A model generated the notes under the pieces. That model was not told the origin of the DNA. It was given only the letters and a program-made list of their open reading frames with translations, and ran no database searches. From positions 3,658,001 to 3,722,000 of the forward strand of contig NW_024465751.1 of NCBI RefSeq assembly GCF_017591425.1: a DNA stretch of 64,000 bases, given 5' to 3'. A program made the position numbers and the translations under genes. Source of the DNA: Ochotona curzoniae. Lineage: Eukaryota > Chordata > Mammalia > Lagomorpha > Ochotonidae. Position 1 is the first letter of the stretch, and each line of letters starts with the position of its first letter. Shown here in pieces: positions 47,063-59,639 of this stretch.

Positions 47063-49552
47063 GATCTTCCATGATCTCCCTCGCTGTTTCCATTTCCTCT
47101 CTCCCTTTCTAATTGCTTATGGAACTTCTTCAGATTCTTCACCCCCTAAGCAAACCTCCCAGCCTACAGCTCCAGGCCCAAACTTCCAGATCCAATGATC
47201 CATAGGCACAAAGAAAGGAAGGTCCTCCCTCTCTATCCTTATAATTCAGGCGTAGGGAATGCACATCCCACTGGCCATAGAAGGCCTGCGAAGTCATCTG
47301 GTCTGGTTCAGCCAAAGCCTCTACAAGTGGAACTCAAAATTCAATACGTCTAAAGTAGACTAATTTTTAAGTTGATTATTTTGTACGGCTGCAAGTGATA
47401 TTACAAGTATCCAAATGGTCCAGGGCTGAAAACGTTTCCCCGTGTTGTTATAGATGATCTGCACGTTCCTTCCTGTGACAAGAGATGAGCATTTAGGGAG
47501 CAGATCCGACTTACTGGCCTGCCTCTCTAGAGCTTCCATTCACTGGTCTTAATCCTCTCATCTGGGCTGTATCGGTTAGCACTGATGCAAGAGTATATTC
47601 TCTTAAAAGTGAGCCAAGATTCAATGACTTAGACCCTTATCTACTTTTTTCACATGCAGGTCTGTAAGCAGCAGCAGTGTCTCAAGCAACTGTTCTAGAC
47701 TGCAGTTGTCCACAGACACAGGAGTTGGTTTGCTTTCAATGTTGCTGTAGTACCAGCCTCAAGAAGAAGGTCCTTCAAGAAAAGCTTTAGCTGCTGGTAA
47801 CAAGTAATGAAGAAGAGACGGTGGGTTAGTGTAGTTCCCTGCAGAAACTGGCCCCCTTAAGAAGCAGTCCACCAGGGCTCTTACAGCAAGGGTTGTGTCA
47901 GGATGTAGATAAGAGGCCTGCTCACACCACACATCTTCATATAGGGTATGTTAAAAAAATATATGCTGAAACTTGTCTCCTGCAGCTTTACCTGTCAGTG
48001 GTGGCCTGGCCTCCTGAAAAAGCAAACTCGAAGGGTCAGCTGTTTCAGGTCCTCCAGCTGTAGTCCAGTACGGCCTAAGTGCTACACTCTTGGCACCATA
48101 ATCAAGTTCCTGTCTGCTCCACATGTCTGTCACTCCAGTGCTCACTGCCCACTGGGGTTTGCTCATCTAGAAAGTGTAAGAAAGATGAACTGCGTAGCCT
48201 TTGCTTGTATCGTGTCCACAAATATACTACCTGCCCAAACCAGTCACTAAGCCAAGCCCATCAAAGGAACCACAAAATGTAGCTGTCCACCCAGCAGAAT
48301 CTCTTTGCAAGGGAAGAGAGCAAAGCAAAGCTTACAGATAAGGAATGGCATCTCCCATGAGGATTAACACGCAAGAGGCATCCACATGTTCTTTTGCCCA
48401 CATTGCTAAGCCATGACTTATAAAGGCAAAACTAAAATGTCTTCCTAACTTAGTGGTTCAGACAACTGCCCCTGTCTTCCCAGTTGCTCCAAGGCCAAGG
48501 GTAATTTCAAGAAAACCGTGTAAATGGCCCATGCCAGGGTCAGTGTGAAAAGGACAGGAGTATATTGATGTATGAAGCTACCTTCTCAGACCTAGAAAGG
48601 TCTGGGATCTGCATGTCCTTTTCACATCATGATATGGTTGAGGCTGCTCGGACCTAGTGCTTTGTGCTCAGCAAACAGTGCAGCCCATGTGTTTCCCTCA
48701 AGCTCAGACATCAACAACTCAGCCCCTAGGAAGTTAGCACAGCTCCCTAACCAGGAGCTCCACCTTGGAACCCTCCCCCACTCCCACGAAAGGCAGAGGG
48801 CCCATTACAGCGCCCTTGTTGGATGATCCTCCAACCTGAGAGCGTCCCCTGCAGGCAACGATACTCACCTCTTCAAGGAAGAATTTATAAGCAGCTTTGA
48901 ACTAAGATATTTTTTATTCCCAACTCAAGAGCCTCTGACCCAGACCCTTAGATGTAAAGAAGGCTGAGCAGGGCTTCTCCCTCGAGGAGGAACCACTGGC
49001 ATGTCAGACGCTGTGTGCTCCAGAGGTTGCTGCACCAAGAGGAAATACTGCAGGAGTCCAGGAAGCAACCCAAGGACAGCCATGATCCCAGGGATGGGAA
49101 GCTCTTCTCTGTGTTGGCCTGACGGTTTTCCTTTATGCTACATCTACGTGTTCCCCACCCCTTTAGAACATCAATCTAATCACTTTGCCAGAGAGCACCC
49201 TTCCCAATATCTGAATGCACTTGCTATCTGTCCCTTCATACCCAGAGGGCAAAGGCTTTGGGGTGTCTGTACCTTGCAGACAGATGGCTCCTACAGGCTT
49301 TCATCATGGCTGGTAGGAAGAGCTCTGGCTTTAGGGTCAGTTGCTTCTGGATGATTTCCCCTAACACTGTTCCTCATTTGTGAAATGAGACTGTGGTCTC
49401 TCCCTTGAAGAACCAAGACTAGTGTAGTGTCACCTTTCATGTGTCTTGCCAAACGTGGTTTCAATTCTCCCCTTCTTTACTCTGCCGTTCCCCAGCCCCT
49501 GGATTCAAGGATTCTAGGCTTTCATTAAAGAGCCGGTTGTCATCTCACTTTA

Positions 49553-49568
49553 CCACCAGGTGGCAGCA
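49553..49568 (+). promoter_or_regulatory. Strong candidate CTCF binding site
   Basis: CCACCAGGTGGCAGCA is a full match to the CTCF core consensus CCASYAGRKGGCRS. It lies in unique, repeat-poor DNA and is the best of the four candidates. Its orientation is opposite to those at 11,334 and 15,982. Confidence 0.7.
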
Positions 49569-50679
49569 ACTGAGACCGCGGGGATTTCCTTCCTTAGACA
49601 ACTAAAGCAATAACAGAAAAATAGCATAGTATTAACACACAGCTAGTAAGTGATAACCGGCTTCCTTGCCAGAGCTCAAATATAATACATATTTTCTCAT
49701 AAAGCAGAGACTTCTAGGGGATTTGATTTGCTCTACTGCCAGGTGTTACATGATGAAATGTCTGCACATCCCGCTAATCCGAAAGCAAAGCGCTCACTGA
49801 AGAGGAAGAAATAATTTATGTAGAAAAAAACGAAAGCAACAGCAGGAGTAAATAATGAATGGTAAGGACATTGAAAAATGAAATACAAAATTATAGACTC
49901 ATTAAAGAGCTAATTTTAGAATCACACGTCCAATATCACGTTAGGAATAACAGGATAGAGTCCATCGTGCCTTTATAGTATACGAGATCACGTATGCTAA
50001 GTAGACATATGTCAGCGAGTGTCTGCCGCGTACCAAGGCCAAAGTTAAAACCAATGTGCATGAACTCTATCAGAGGCTTGTCCAGGGCCTTGAAGGAGCA
50101 CTCGGGGATACCATGCCAGCTTCTCCGGCAGAGGACAGAGGCAGCTGCTGTGTCCTGGTGAGTGGACCAGTGGAGGTGGGGGAAGGATACAGGAAACAGG
50201 CCCTAGGAGAGCTACTGGGAGAGGCAAAAAACCAAACAAACAAAAAACCCAGTCAGAGCAGACCAGAAGTGTGAATAATCGTATTTAAACAATGACGCTG
50301 ATTCAGAAGACAAGAGGAAGTGTTAGAAAAATGGGTCAGAATAATTAACAAAGCCCCCACCTGCCAAGATAGCATGACTATCAGGGGTAATAGGAATCAT
50401 CCAAAACTTTCAAGACAGGGGGAGGCTGTTAAGAGAGAAAACTCCAGGAGCAGAATGCAGGGCTAGGAAAGTCACAAGGTAAAGGGGCCCATCAGGAGGT
50501 ATTTGTTCTGGCCCCAGTGGCACATCGCAGTCACCTAAACATTAGTACGCAGGGCGATGGGGAGGAGATGAGGGCACAAGGGATGCTCAGGAGGCCTTGC
50601 ACCTGCCAGGACACACAGATGCAGACAGAGTCCAGAGGGACTTGACTTTCTAGCAATGGAAGGAAAGTTGGAATAAAGA

Positions 50680-50705
50680 AATAATAATAATAATAATAAT
50701 AATAA
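50680..50705 (+). repeat. (AAT)n microsatellite
   Basis: Eight to nine uninterrupted AAT units. Confidence 0.95.
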
Positions 50706-50739
50706 GGGAAGAGGGAAGACAAACCAAGATCATTATTCT

Positions 50740-51022
50740 TAGTTGGCACAGCAGTTAAAACACTGCATGGCATGCACACATCCCACATCGGGGATATGCA
50801 TCTTGTAGGTGCACACCCTGGGAAGCAGCAGATTTGGGTATAAATACCTCGGATTCCTGCACACATGGGAAATCCAGGTGGATTTCTGGAATCCTGGAAT
50901 TGACTTGGCCCAGTCTCAGCTGCTGGGGAGTAAAGCAGAGGATGGAAAAACCCAAGACACTCTCTCTGTGTGTGTCTGTCTCTCTTCCTTTTAAATGAAT
51001 ATAAATAAATCAGTAAAAATTA
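50740..51022 (+). repeat. C-SINE, plus strand, diverged
   Basis: Boxes: 'ttggcacagcagttaaaacactgc', 'ccctgggaagcagcag', 'cacatgggaaatccaggtgg', 'ttgacttggcccagtctcagctgctggggag', '(ct)n gtgtgtgtctg', ending 'ttaaatgaatataaataaatc'. Confidence 0.82.
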
Positions 51023-51535
51023 CTAAGAACATAAAATACCTACACTATGCCAGATTGGCATTACATTTCAAATGAGACCAGGATAAATATAGAGGTTGTT
51101 GAGTAAGGGATTAGTTTTGCCTAAAGCAAGATTTGCCCCTTACTCTCAGCTCCTGGAAAGCAAACTTTAAGTTCTGGGAATGCCCTGCTTTGGTAAAAGT
51201 CTTTTATCTATCGAGGGGCCGTGGTCCGTGGCAGACAGTCTGTGCTAGCAATGTGATTTCTGATGGGAAATCTGGCCACGTGGTATTGATCAGCCACCAG
51301 TTAGCTGGGTTTACCCAACTGATCCCCAATAACAGCACTGAGACTAAAGCTCAATGAGCTTCCCTGATTTGCAATGCTGCATGCGGGTTGCCATGGATGG
51401 TCATGGGGAGAAGCAAGTGCAGTGTACACAAGTCCACTGGGAGGAGACAGCCAGAAACTCCAGTCTAGAACCCTCCCAACTGGCGTCCCTCCTCCCTTTA
51501 TGCCTCCTGATCTGCATCCTTTCGCTGTGTGGGCT
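51023..51535. other. Intergenic DNA, no gene seen
   Basis: Unique sequence; no coding evidence. Confidence 0.5.
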
Positions 51536-51537
51536 AG

Positions 51538-51865
51538 TCCACTCAGGCTGCAACAAACCACCATGGACTGAGGAGACTTACAGGTCATAGAAGTTTCTAG
51601 CTGGTAGCTATTGCAGTCTGGCCGGTCCATGGCTCCAGCACAGGCAGATGTGGAGTCTGGAGAGGGCCTACTTCCTGGTTCATACACAGCTGAGTTTCGG
51701 GTGCTACTGGCATGGTGAAGGAGCTCTTTGCAGTCTCCCCTAAGGGCACTAATCCTGTTCATGAGGGCTCTTCCTCCACGACCTGAGAACCTGCCAATGC
51801 CATTACACTGGAGGGTGATGTCATAGCTTGGGCATCTGGACGGACATAAACATTTGACCTACTGA
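51538..51865 (+). mobile_element. MaLR (MST/THE1-like) solo LTR
   Basis: Boxes: 'ccactcaggctgcaacaaacc', 'cagcacaggcagatg', 'tctcccctaagggcactaatcctgttcatgagggctcttcctccacgacctgagaacctgcc', 'gccattacactggagggtgatgtcatag', 'cggacataaacatttgacc'. The whole LTR layout is present. Confidence 0.75.
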
Positions 51866-53720
51866 ACTGCCAGCATGAGTGTAGCAGCATTTCTGAACTT
51901 GATGCGTCTTTAGGAGGTCAGGCCACACTATGCAAATAGGGTCAGTCAGAGGGTGGTAGCAATGACACTAGCTCAACAGTGTACTAACTTAATAGACCCT
52001 GGTTTTTATAAGACAAAATAACAAATTGTATAGGAATACTTGCTTCCTCTCTATAGATGAGAGATTGGTTGTTTGTATGTATTCAGGAATTGCAAAATTG
52101 ACCACCTTAGAGTTAGTATTCAATCCAAGTTACCTGATTCAAAGCAGACATTGCCAACATCAGTAGTGTGCAACCATCAACAAAATTCTGTTTCCTTTTG
52201 TGGCCTTCACTGTTTCTACCTTGCGATCTTGTTCCTGCACTGAAGCATCCAGCAGAACACTCAGGGGAGAGGTGGCCAAGAATGCCAAGAAAGAGTGCCA
52301 AGAATGCCAGTGGGGCTTTCAGCTTTTCAAACCCAATCCTTCCAGCACAAGACAGAAGAGTGAGAAGAGTATGTGTGGAGGAAGGACCACGAGAAGCTCA
52401 CCTGGACTAGGGTGTAGGTAGTGCAGAAGTACCCCAGTTGAGTCAAGTGAGAGGTGTGAGGTAGGGAAAACACTTGATAGCTTCAGAAAAATCTAGGGGT
52501 CAGCAAGGCTTGGCCCCAAGCCCAGACTCAGAATGGCAGAGGAATAGGAGAAACAATGTGTGGTCAGCTAGACACTTGTAAGAGGCAGCATCACGGAGTC
52601 CCAAACCTGTTGCACAGCGACAACAGAAGAAAGAGACAGAAGTGGCATTTCCTTGAGCCCTGGTTGGGGTAGGAATCAGTAAGAGGTTGTCTCCTACCAG
52701 AGGACAAAAATGATGATCCATGGTCGGGGACCAGAGAATCACATGGCAGAAATCCACAAGGGAGCATCCGTCTGGGGCGGTGGCACCACTGAGCATCTGG
52801 CTCTTGCTCAGTCCAACACCCTTGAGGTCAACAAAGCTCTGGAGCTTAGCATGGCGTGCAGCAGAGCGGTCCTGCTGGCTGGAAGTCATGTTTTACTATG
52901 CTCAGCAGTGACTTGAAACCAAAACCAAATGGTGTCGTGTAGAGCAAGGACAGTCCCCTTCCTAGAACACCAAAGTCACACGCCTAGATTCATGCTTGCC
53001 GAGCAGGGCTCCACGCATGTGAGGAGTGCGGTGGATCTCCCCTGGGTTTCAGCACAGACTCGTGCCATGCACCGTGCAGCAGCTCGGCAGCATCCCTCTG
53101 GGACGTTCTCTGAACACACGGTTCCCCAGTGGACTCTGGCCCGCTGGTGACCATGTTTGTTCAGTCGGCCAGCTCCTGGAGGGTGTGCATTTCTGCTTCC
53201 TTGGACGTGCTCTGCAGAGATTCTCTGCAGAATGCCCAGGGAGACATGTGCAGAGGAATGTCCACAGCCAGGCTCAGGGTTCGAGAGGGCACAGGGCCAG
53301 GTGCAGGGAAGGCCTGGAGCCCTGTCCAAGTTCTACTGTGATCCATGCAGGGCCCTCAGCCAAGTGAGTCAGCCCCTATTTTAACTTCCGTCTGCTGTCT
53401 TAAAATAAACGGTCATTTCTTCACTGCTTAGTCACAGAGTGAAGTAAGGGAGAAATGAGGTCAGGAACTGAAAAGCCGGCACAGGGGCCGGTAGCAGCCT
53501 CACACCATCCCAGAGCTCTTGCCTTCTTCCTTCTCTGCTTTCCTGATTGTAGCTGTCAGATCTGCATCTTACCTTCTGGACTCCATGTTCCTGCCCCAAA
53601 AGAGCCCTCCAGCTTACAGCTGCCCAGCCGAAGCCCTGCTAAAGCTGGGTAACTCCTGGGCTCCTCTCCCCAGCCTCAGCACTGCAGCTGCCTCTTGGCT
53701 CATTTGCCTGCCCCTCACGT
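51866..53720. other. Intergenic DNA, no gene seen
   Basis: Many overlapping open frames (up to 129 codons) lie on both strands between 52,100 and 53,400. This reflects GC content; none shows conserved motifs, and several read equally well on opposite strands. Confidence 0.5.
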
Positions 53721-53724
53721 TTTC

Positions 53725-53965
53725 CTCCCACCCTCGAGGCTCCAGCTCTGTTCCTGCCTCTAAGCCCTGGTGCTGGCCCTTCTGTCTAGAACAAGGCTCC
53801 CTCAGGCTTCTCACTCCCGCTCCTAAACTACCCTCGGCAGCTGAGCAAGATTAGCTCCTCTGAGAGAGATTCCCTGACCGAAAACTATACCTTGCCCCGC
53901 TTTCATGGTCTTTCATCCCATGTAATATAAGAAAATCATGTATGTGAGTTCTATAGTGCTATTGT
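53725..53965 (+). repeat. L2 3' end relic
   Basis: Order: 'tgctggcccttctgtctagaacaaggctccc', 'agagattccctgaccgaaaactataccttgcccc', followed by 'ctttcatggtctttcatccc'. This is the pattern of the LINE2 3' end ('ctgcctggaatgctcttcc...gggaggccttccctgacc'). Confidence 0.6.
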
Positions 53966-53984
53966 CTTGTCTCTTGAAAAGACA

Positions 53985-54298
53985 GAAAGGGGCTGGCATT
54001 GGGATTTGACAGTTAAACATGCAAGGTTGACATCCCATTTGACAGTCCCGGCTGCTCTGCTTCGATCCAGCTCCTTGCTAATGTGCCTGGGGAAGAAGCA
54101 GATGCTGCTTAAGGAACTGGGCCCCTGACACCTATGTGGCAGACCCAGATAAAGTTCCTGTCTCCTGGCTTCAGCTTGACCCACAACTGGCTCTTGTGAC
54201 CATTGGGGTGTTAACCAGAAGATGCAAGATCTCTCTTTGTATCATTTTCTCTACCTCTGCCTTTTAAATAAGCAAATACATACATACATACATGGGTT
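53985..54298 (+). repeat. C-SINE, full length, plus strand
   Basis: Starts 'aggggctggcattgggatttgacagttaaac' and continues 'tttgacagtcccggctgctctgc', 'cagctccttgctaatgtgcctgggg', 'gcccctgacacctatgtggcagaccc', 'gacccacaactggctcttgtgaccattgggg', then a (CATA)n tail (54,268-54,290). Confidence 0.9.
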
Positions 54299-54544
54299 TT
54301 TTAAAAAGCAAACTCTGTAACAGCAAGCATTATCTGTTCCACTTACCTGTGTATCTCTAGCACCTGTCACCATGCTAGTAGGAGATAGCCTAGTAGGAGA
54401 TAGCCAGTGTTAACGAATGGCAGAAAGGTGTGTTGCAACATGAAGCTTACACAACATCGCATATAACCCACATGCATGCCCCTCCATTGGGAGTTGTTCT
54501 GAGTCGAGTGGGACAATGTTTATGGGGCAGATGTTTAGCCTGGG

Positions 54545-54938
54545 TTTATGTATCAGTTTCCTGGGGATACTGTAACGAATTACCACATACCAGCAGAAAT
54601 GGATTCTTTCCATTCCAGAATCAGAGGTCTGAGCCCAGTGTCATGGCAGTCTGCATAGGTGAGAATCTGTCCTCACCTGTCCCACATTCCAGGGCAGCAT
54701 CTGCAAGACATGTCTCATGACCACTGTGCCTTGTGCTCTGAGCACGTCACATCTCTTCTGTCTCCCTCTTACAAGGACATAAGTGATTGTCCCAGCTCCC
54801 ACCAGAACCATCTGAGACAACGTTGCTCTCTCCTCTTCCAAGAACCTCTTTTTACCTATATAAGGCAACACTCACAGGTTCTAGGATTTGGGATATGAAC
54901 ATCTGTGAGGGCCATTTTTTTAGCTGCACATTTGAATA
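54545..54938 (+). mobile_element. MLT1-type MaLR LTR
   Basis: Boxes: 'atcagtttcctggggatactgtaacgaattaccacatacc', 'cattccagaatcagaggtctgagcccag', 'ctcttctgtctccctcttacaaggacataagtgattg', 'aacactcacaggttctaggatttgggatatgaacatctg'. The start and end layout of an MLT1-type LTR is clear. Confidence 0.72.
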
Positions 54939-55089
54939 TACTGTAAGTGTTCAAAAATGTCACATGATGCTAGAAGAAGCCTTCCTCACTTAGCCACCCA
55001 GTTTCTCAGGGACTGAGATGAGGCTTAGAATTTAAATGTGTATAACATCAAGTTGTATGTGTGAATGAAATGATGGTATGGGTTAGAAC

Positions 55090-55412
55090 CAGTCTTGCAG
55101 GACAGGCACTGGATGAAGCGTTTCAGAAGTCACTTGGAATGCCCACTTTTCATGTGAACATATCTAGGTTCAAGTCCTCACTCTGATCCTGACTCCAGTA
55201 TCTAGGTTCAAGCCCTCGCTCTGATCCTGATTCTGTTTGCTACTAATGAGCACTCTAGGAGGCAGAAGACGGTGGCCGAAGTTCCTGAGTTCCTCCCATC
55301 CATGTGGGAGACTCAGACCGAGTTCCAGGTTCCTGGCTTCAGCCTAGCCTAGTCCTGGCTGCTGTGAACTTTGTGGGGAGTATCACCAAATGAAAGATCT
55401 TTTTCAAGGCCA
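55090..55412 (+). repeat. C-SINE, plus strand, with a 38-bp tandem duplication
   Basis: The B-box region 'tatctaggttcaagtcctcactctgatcctgactccag' occurs twice in a row (55,161-55,198 and from 55,199), followed by 'ctactaatgagcactctaggaggcagaagacgg', 'atgtgggagactcagaccgagttccaggttcctggc' and 'ggggagtatcaccaaatgaaagatc'. Confidence 0.85.
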
Positions 55413-55429
55413 AATTTCTTTGTAGTAGA

Positions 55430-55660
55430 CAAAGCTGTCTCAGGCAAAGCCTTCATCCCATATGGCCAAAAGTTCGAGTCTCAGTTGCTTCATTTCTTTT
55501 CCAGTTCCCTGTTAATGTGCCTGGACAAGCAGCCAAAGACGGCCCAAGTGCTTGGGCCCCTGCCACCCACATGTGAGCTCTGGATGAAGCTCCTGGTTTC
55601 AGTCTGCCTCAGTCCTGGCCACTGCAGCAGCCACTTGCAGAATAAGTCAGTAGGCACAGA

Positions 55661-55710
<50 letters not shown>

Positions 55711-55778
55711 CCTCTCCCCCCGCCCTGCCTTTTCTCTAACTCTGACTTTCAAATAAATCAACCTTTACAAAAATATTT
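55430..55778 (+). repeat. C-SINE, plus strand, with (CT)n
   Basis: Boxes: 'gcaaagccttcatcccatatggcc', 'gttcgagtctcagttgc', 'ccctgttaatgtgcctgg', 'cggcccaagtgcttgggcccctgccacccacatg', then (CT)n at 55,660-55,714 and 'caaataaatcaacctttac'. Confidence 0.9.
55660..55714 (+). repeat. (CT)n microsatellite
   Basis: About 25 CT units with one TTTC interruption, grown from the natural CT-rich box of the C-SINE that contains it. Confidence 0.95.
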
Positions 55779-56519
55779 GCCTCCTTGTGTCTTTACCTTT
55801 CAAGTAAAATGGAAATAACTCTAGGTCTCAGAATAGAAAACCTTCAATATTACCAAGGAATTAGACCTATTATATTTATAGGGAGTAGATGACATATAGT
55901 CATTCTTTCACTCTACACATGCCCCTGCTGTACTCACATGCCCACAGGCACTGAGCTACCTGTCAAGGAGGGAAGCATCCCTGAGAGTTATGCTCATACC
56001 CACAGTGTAAAGAGTCAGCAGGTCATCCAGGGTGAAGAGAAAGCTACCAGACCATCGCTAATCCAAAAAAAAAAAAAATGAAAGAGAGCAGGTTAATGAT
56101 GCAACTGAGAAAGCAGAAGTCTCTAAGTAAATCGTACTGACGCCCAGCTGTACATAGGGCACATGGGCTCTGAGTCCAGGGTACCTTGTTTCCAGTTAGG
56201 ATTTAGTATGCTAGAGGACAGAGAGGACTTTGTTGGTCTCCTCATGCCCTGAGTGAAACGTGAGCTATCTACCCAGCATCATTCACATACCAGGGGTTCA
56301 AGAGCCAGCATCAGCCTACAGGCCTGTTCTGCTTGACCTACATGTGTGTTACCCACACCTTCATCATTAGGACAAGGCATCCACATTAAAACCAGGATTA
56401 GGTCATCATTCTGTCAGAGAGACGACTGCACATTCACATTGGCCAATCTTGGCTGATGAGTGGAGGAAGCAGTCCACCCCTGGCTGCTTTTTAAGCAGCT
56501 GGCACCATCTTTACTCCGT
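55779..56519. other. Intergenic DNA, no gene seen
   Basis: Unique sequence with an A13 run near 56,067. No coding evidence. Confidence 0.5.
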
Positions 56520-57079
56520 GAGCGGCCAGTGTGCTCATAGGGTGCCGGGTTTTGCCTGCTGGCCACCCACCGATGAGCTCTGGGGACCTGGGAGTGACAA
56601 ATTAGTGCCTATGGACATATATGGATATAAACACTGTACGTATAAGTGAGGAATGAATCCTGGGAGAAACCTAACAACAGGGCCACTATACTGGCTGGCA
56701 AGTGAGGGGACTGAGACCTGGTGGAATGGAGGGGAGAGACTGGAAGTTTCATATGGGTCAGACTGATTCAATAGCCCACATAGGAGTCCTGAGATGGGCT
56801 TGTTAGCATCTCTGACCTCCACATGCCAGACCACATGAAAGCTGTGGCTGAGGGCCTGTCTAGCAGAGCTAGATCCCAGTACCTGATTGAGTGTTGGAAC
56901 AGGGGGAGAGTCACATTAGGCAGGGCCATGACACTAACCAGCACGCTAGAGAACCAGGGGTAGATTCTGTGGGGGATAAGTGGGCCCAACCCTATGGAAA
57001 CACAAGTTCCATTGGTTAGCTCAAGATTTGGGGTGGTGACTGGCTGAACTAGGTGTGAATATGGAACCTGCCAACACTC

Positions 57080-59100
57080 ACAGATACTGGGGCTGAAAAT
57101 AGGTTGGGCAGTTCCAAGCTGCAAGACCTACATGTGCATCTTAAAACAGGGTATAGGGCAGGCCAGCCCACAACATCCATCAGCTAATGCAATGGCTAAG
57201 ATGGCGGGCAGGCTATGCTGGGCAAGGGCATAGCACCTGCTGGATCATGTGAAATCTGGGTCTTGGAAAGGCTGAGTAGAGGAGCCTAGAAAACTCCCAT
57301 ACTGGGTCACAGCTCCCACTAGTGAGCATGTGTTCCAGACCTAGGGGTCAGGCAAGCTGAGCAAGGTAGTCCTACCCATTGGCAAGTATGTGGGCTGGTT
57401 TTGGAAGGGGTCAGGGCTGAGCAGAGCTTAGCCCTCTAGCAAGTTGCAGAAACCAGACCAGAGTGCAGGTCATGCCTGGTTAGGGTATCATACCTACTGG
57501 CTCACATGAGCCAGGGATGGGAGCAGACTGAACAGGGATAGGTTGCAGCACCTGCCAGCAAGAGTTGGGACTGGAGGCTGGCTAGGTCAGGCCAACTTGC
57601 AACATCAAAAGGCAAAGGCTAAGACAGATGAGGGTTCTGCCAAGCTGAGTCAGAGCAGCCATCGGCATGAGTGAGATCTGTGGAGGGGAGCAGGCCTGAC
57701 TAGGGAGCAAAGAGGATGCCCTGGCCAGGTTGTGATCCCCATTGGAGAGCACAAGGGCCAGGGTGGGGGCTGCGGTCTGGTCTGAATATAGCTGCAGTAT
57801 CCCTTGGCATGTGTGTGGGCTGGGTATGAGATGTGCCAGACTGGGCCAGAATCCAGCACTCACTGGTGCTCATGAGAACCAGGGTAGGTATAGGATGGGC
57901 TAAGCTTGGTCCTGTCCCAACGAGCCATATGTGAGCTGTGTCTGGGTGTAGACCAGGCTTGGCTGGGCTGTAGCACCCAACAATAAGAATCAGAATGGAT
58001 GAGGGCCAGTTTGGAAAGGCCACTGTTCCTGCTACAACAGGAGGTAGACTAAGTAGGGCTGGCCCATGGACCCACTGGTACGCACAAGATTTGGCACTGG
58101 GAGAAACCCTGATGGAGGAGCTTGGAACAGTCCTCTGTTAAGACATGCTCCCTACAGGTGAGTGCAAGGACTAAAATGGGGAGCAGCCCAGACCAGGCCA
58201 AAATATGGTACCCACCGGCAAATATTGGGTACAGGTCTGGGGCAGGCCAGGTTGGATCAGTCCATATCACCAACTGGCAAATCTGAGTGCCAGAATGGAG
58301 TGTGTGTCAGGCCAGGTCAGGGCGCAATACCAGCCAGTCCACATGAGGGCTGGGACTGGGGGCTGGCAGGGCTGGGCTAGATCGTAACCCCCAGCAGCAT
58401 GTGTTGGAATTGGGGTGGGCCTAGCCTGGCCTGGCTACAGCACCCACTGGCTGTGCCAGACTGGGCCGCAACACCTAACCAGCACATGTGAAACCTGGAG
58501 GGGGGTGGTCCCAGTGAGGGGGCTGTGGGAGTCCCCATGCTGGGCCACCACTCCTACTAGTGAGCATGAGAGCTGGAATGGGGACAGAACAGCAGGCTGG
58601 GTAGGGCCACATCCGATGGTCTACATGTGAACTGGACCAAGGAAAAGCCAGGCTAGGCTGACTGAACCTTCTGTTACATGCATAAGTCAGCGTGGGAATG
58701 GGTTGGTTGGGCCTTGCCACAGCATCACTTGGCAGATGCTGGCATAGGGACCAAATTTTGTCAGATGCAGGCATGACTTAGAAAGATGGTGGCACCTGCT
58801 GGCACCAGTGTGGACTGGATAATGGGGCTGGTTGGGACAAATTGGACTTCAATGCCCATCAACATGTACGAGAGCTGAATGGGTTGTGGGACAGATGGGA
58901 CCAGTCTGCTGTACATACCGACAAGTATGGGTACCAGGGCAGTGGCAGGCCTAGTGAGGGCTTTTTGTGGGTTGCTCCAACTAGACTGCAGCTCCCACTG
59001 GTTTGTATGAAGACTGAGTATGTGATGGGCAGGATCAGGCTGGGCTCCAACACCCATTGGGTTGTGTAAAACATGGGGCTAGAGACAAAACTGACCCAGC
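57080..59100 (+). repeat. Sub-repeat core of copy D
   Basis: Degenerate tandem array of about 55-60 bp units; five consecutive marks are spaced 57, 58, 62 and 53 bases. Each unit combines 'gccagactgggctgcagcacccactgg' and 'catgagagctgggactggggg' variants. It is colinear with the core of copy C over at least the 58,000-58,200 segment. Confidence 0.8.
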
Positions 59101-59639
59101 AATTGCAACAACCAGTGTGTGCGTAGGCTGATTTGGGTAACAGACTGTGCCAGACCTTGCATTGGCAAACACATACAAGAATCAGGTCTGGGATGGCCTC
59201 AGATGAGGTTTTGTTGGCGATTCTCTACCAGCTGAACCGCTGGACTCAGAACCCTAACCATGGAGAGAATTGCAGGTTCCATAGTCTGACCATGGAGTGC
59301 ATGTGTCAGAGCTTGGCCTTCTCAGTTGCTCAGAGGGAGCAATGCACAGCATATCCAAATGTACATGGAGGATATGGCAGTACATTGGAGCCTTCAGAGG
59401 ATACCTGGTACCATGACAGAGGATGGAGGACAGAACAAATTAATCAACTAATGCAGCCAATCATTGGTAGTGAAGATCTGGACAGAGACACTAAGATGGA
59501 CTATAGCAGTCAATAGATTCAGGAGAAATTTCATTGCAATTGGAATGCTGAGATCACCAGCAATTCAGGACCGTTGAACCATCAAAACCTCTTGAGAAAT
59601 GCATGGCTTTGTAAATTTCTATTTTTCTTCCTGTTGTTT

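Larger units (their letters stand above)
47063..50735. other. Intergenic unique DNA with a CTCF motif, no gene seen
   Basis: About 3.7 kb with unusually few young repeats. A strong CTCF motif lies at 49,553. AT-rich unique DNA follows (49,600-50,040). No exon-like frame is seen; the 117-codon frame at 49,001-49,354 has no domain. A reversed MIR-like patch lies near 49,640. Confidence 0.5.

Noticed and set aside
52100..53400. Many overlapping open frames as a gene
   Set aside because: Both strands are open, with no splice signals, start context or protein motif; consistent with local GC content.
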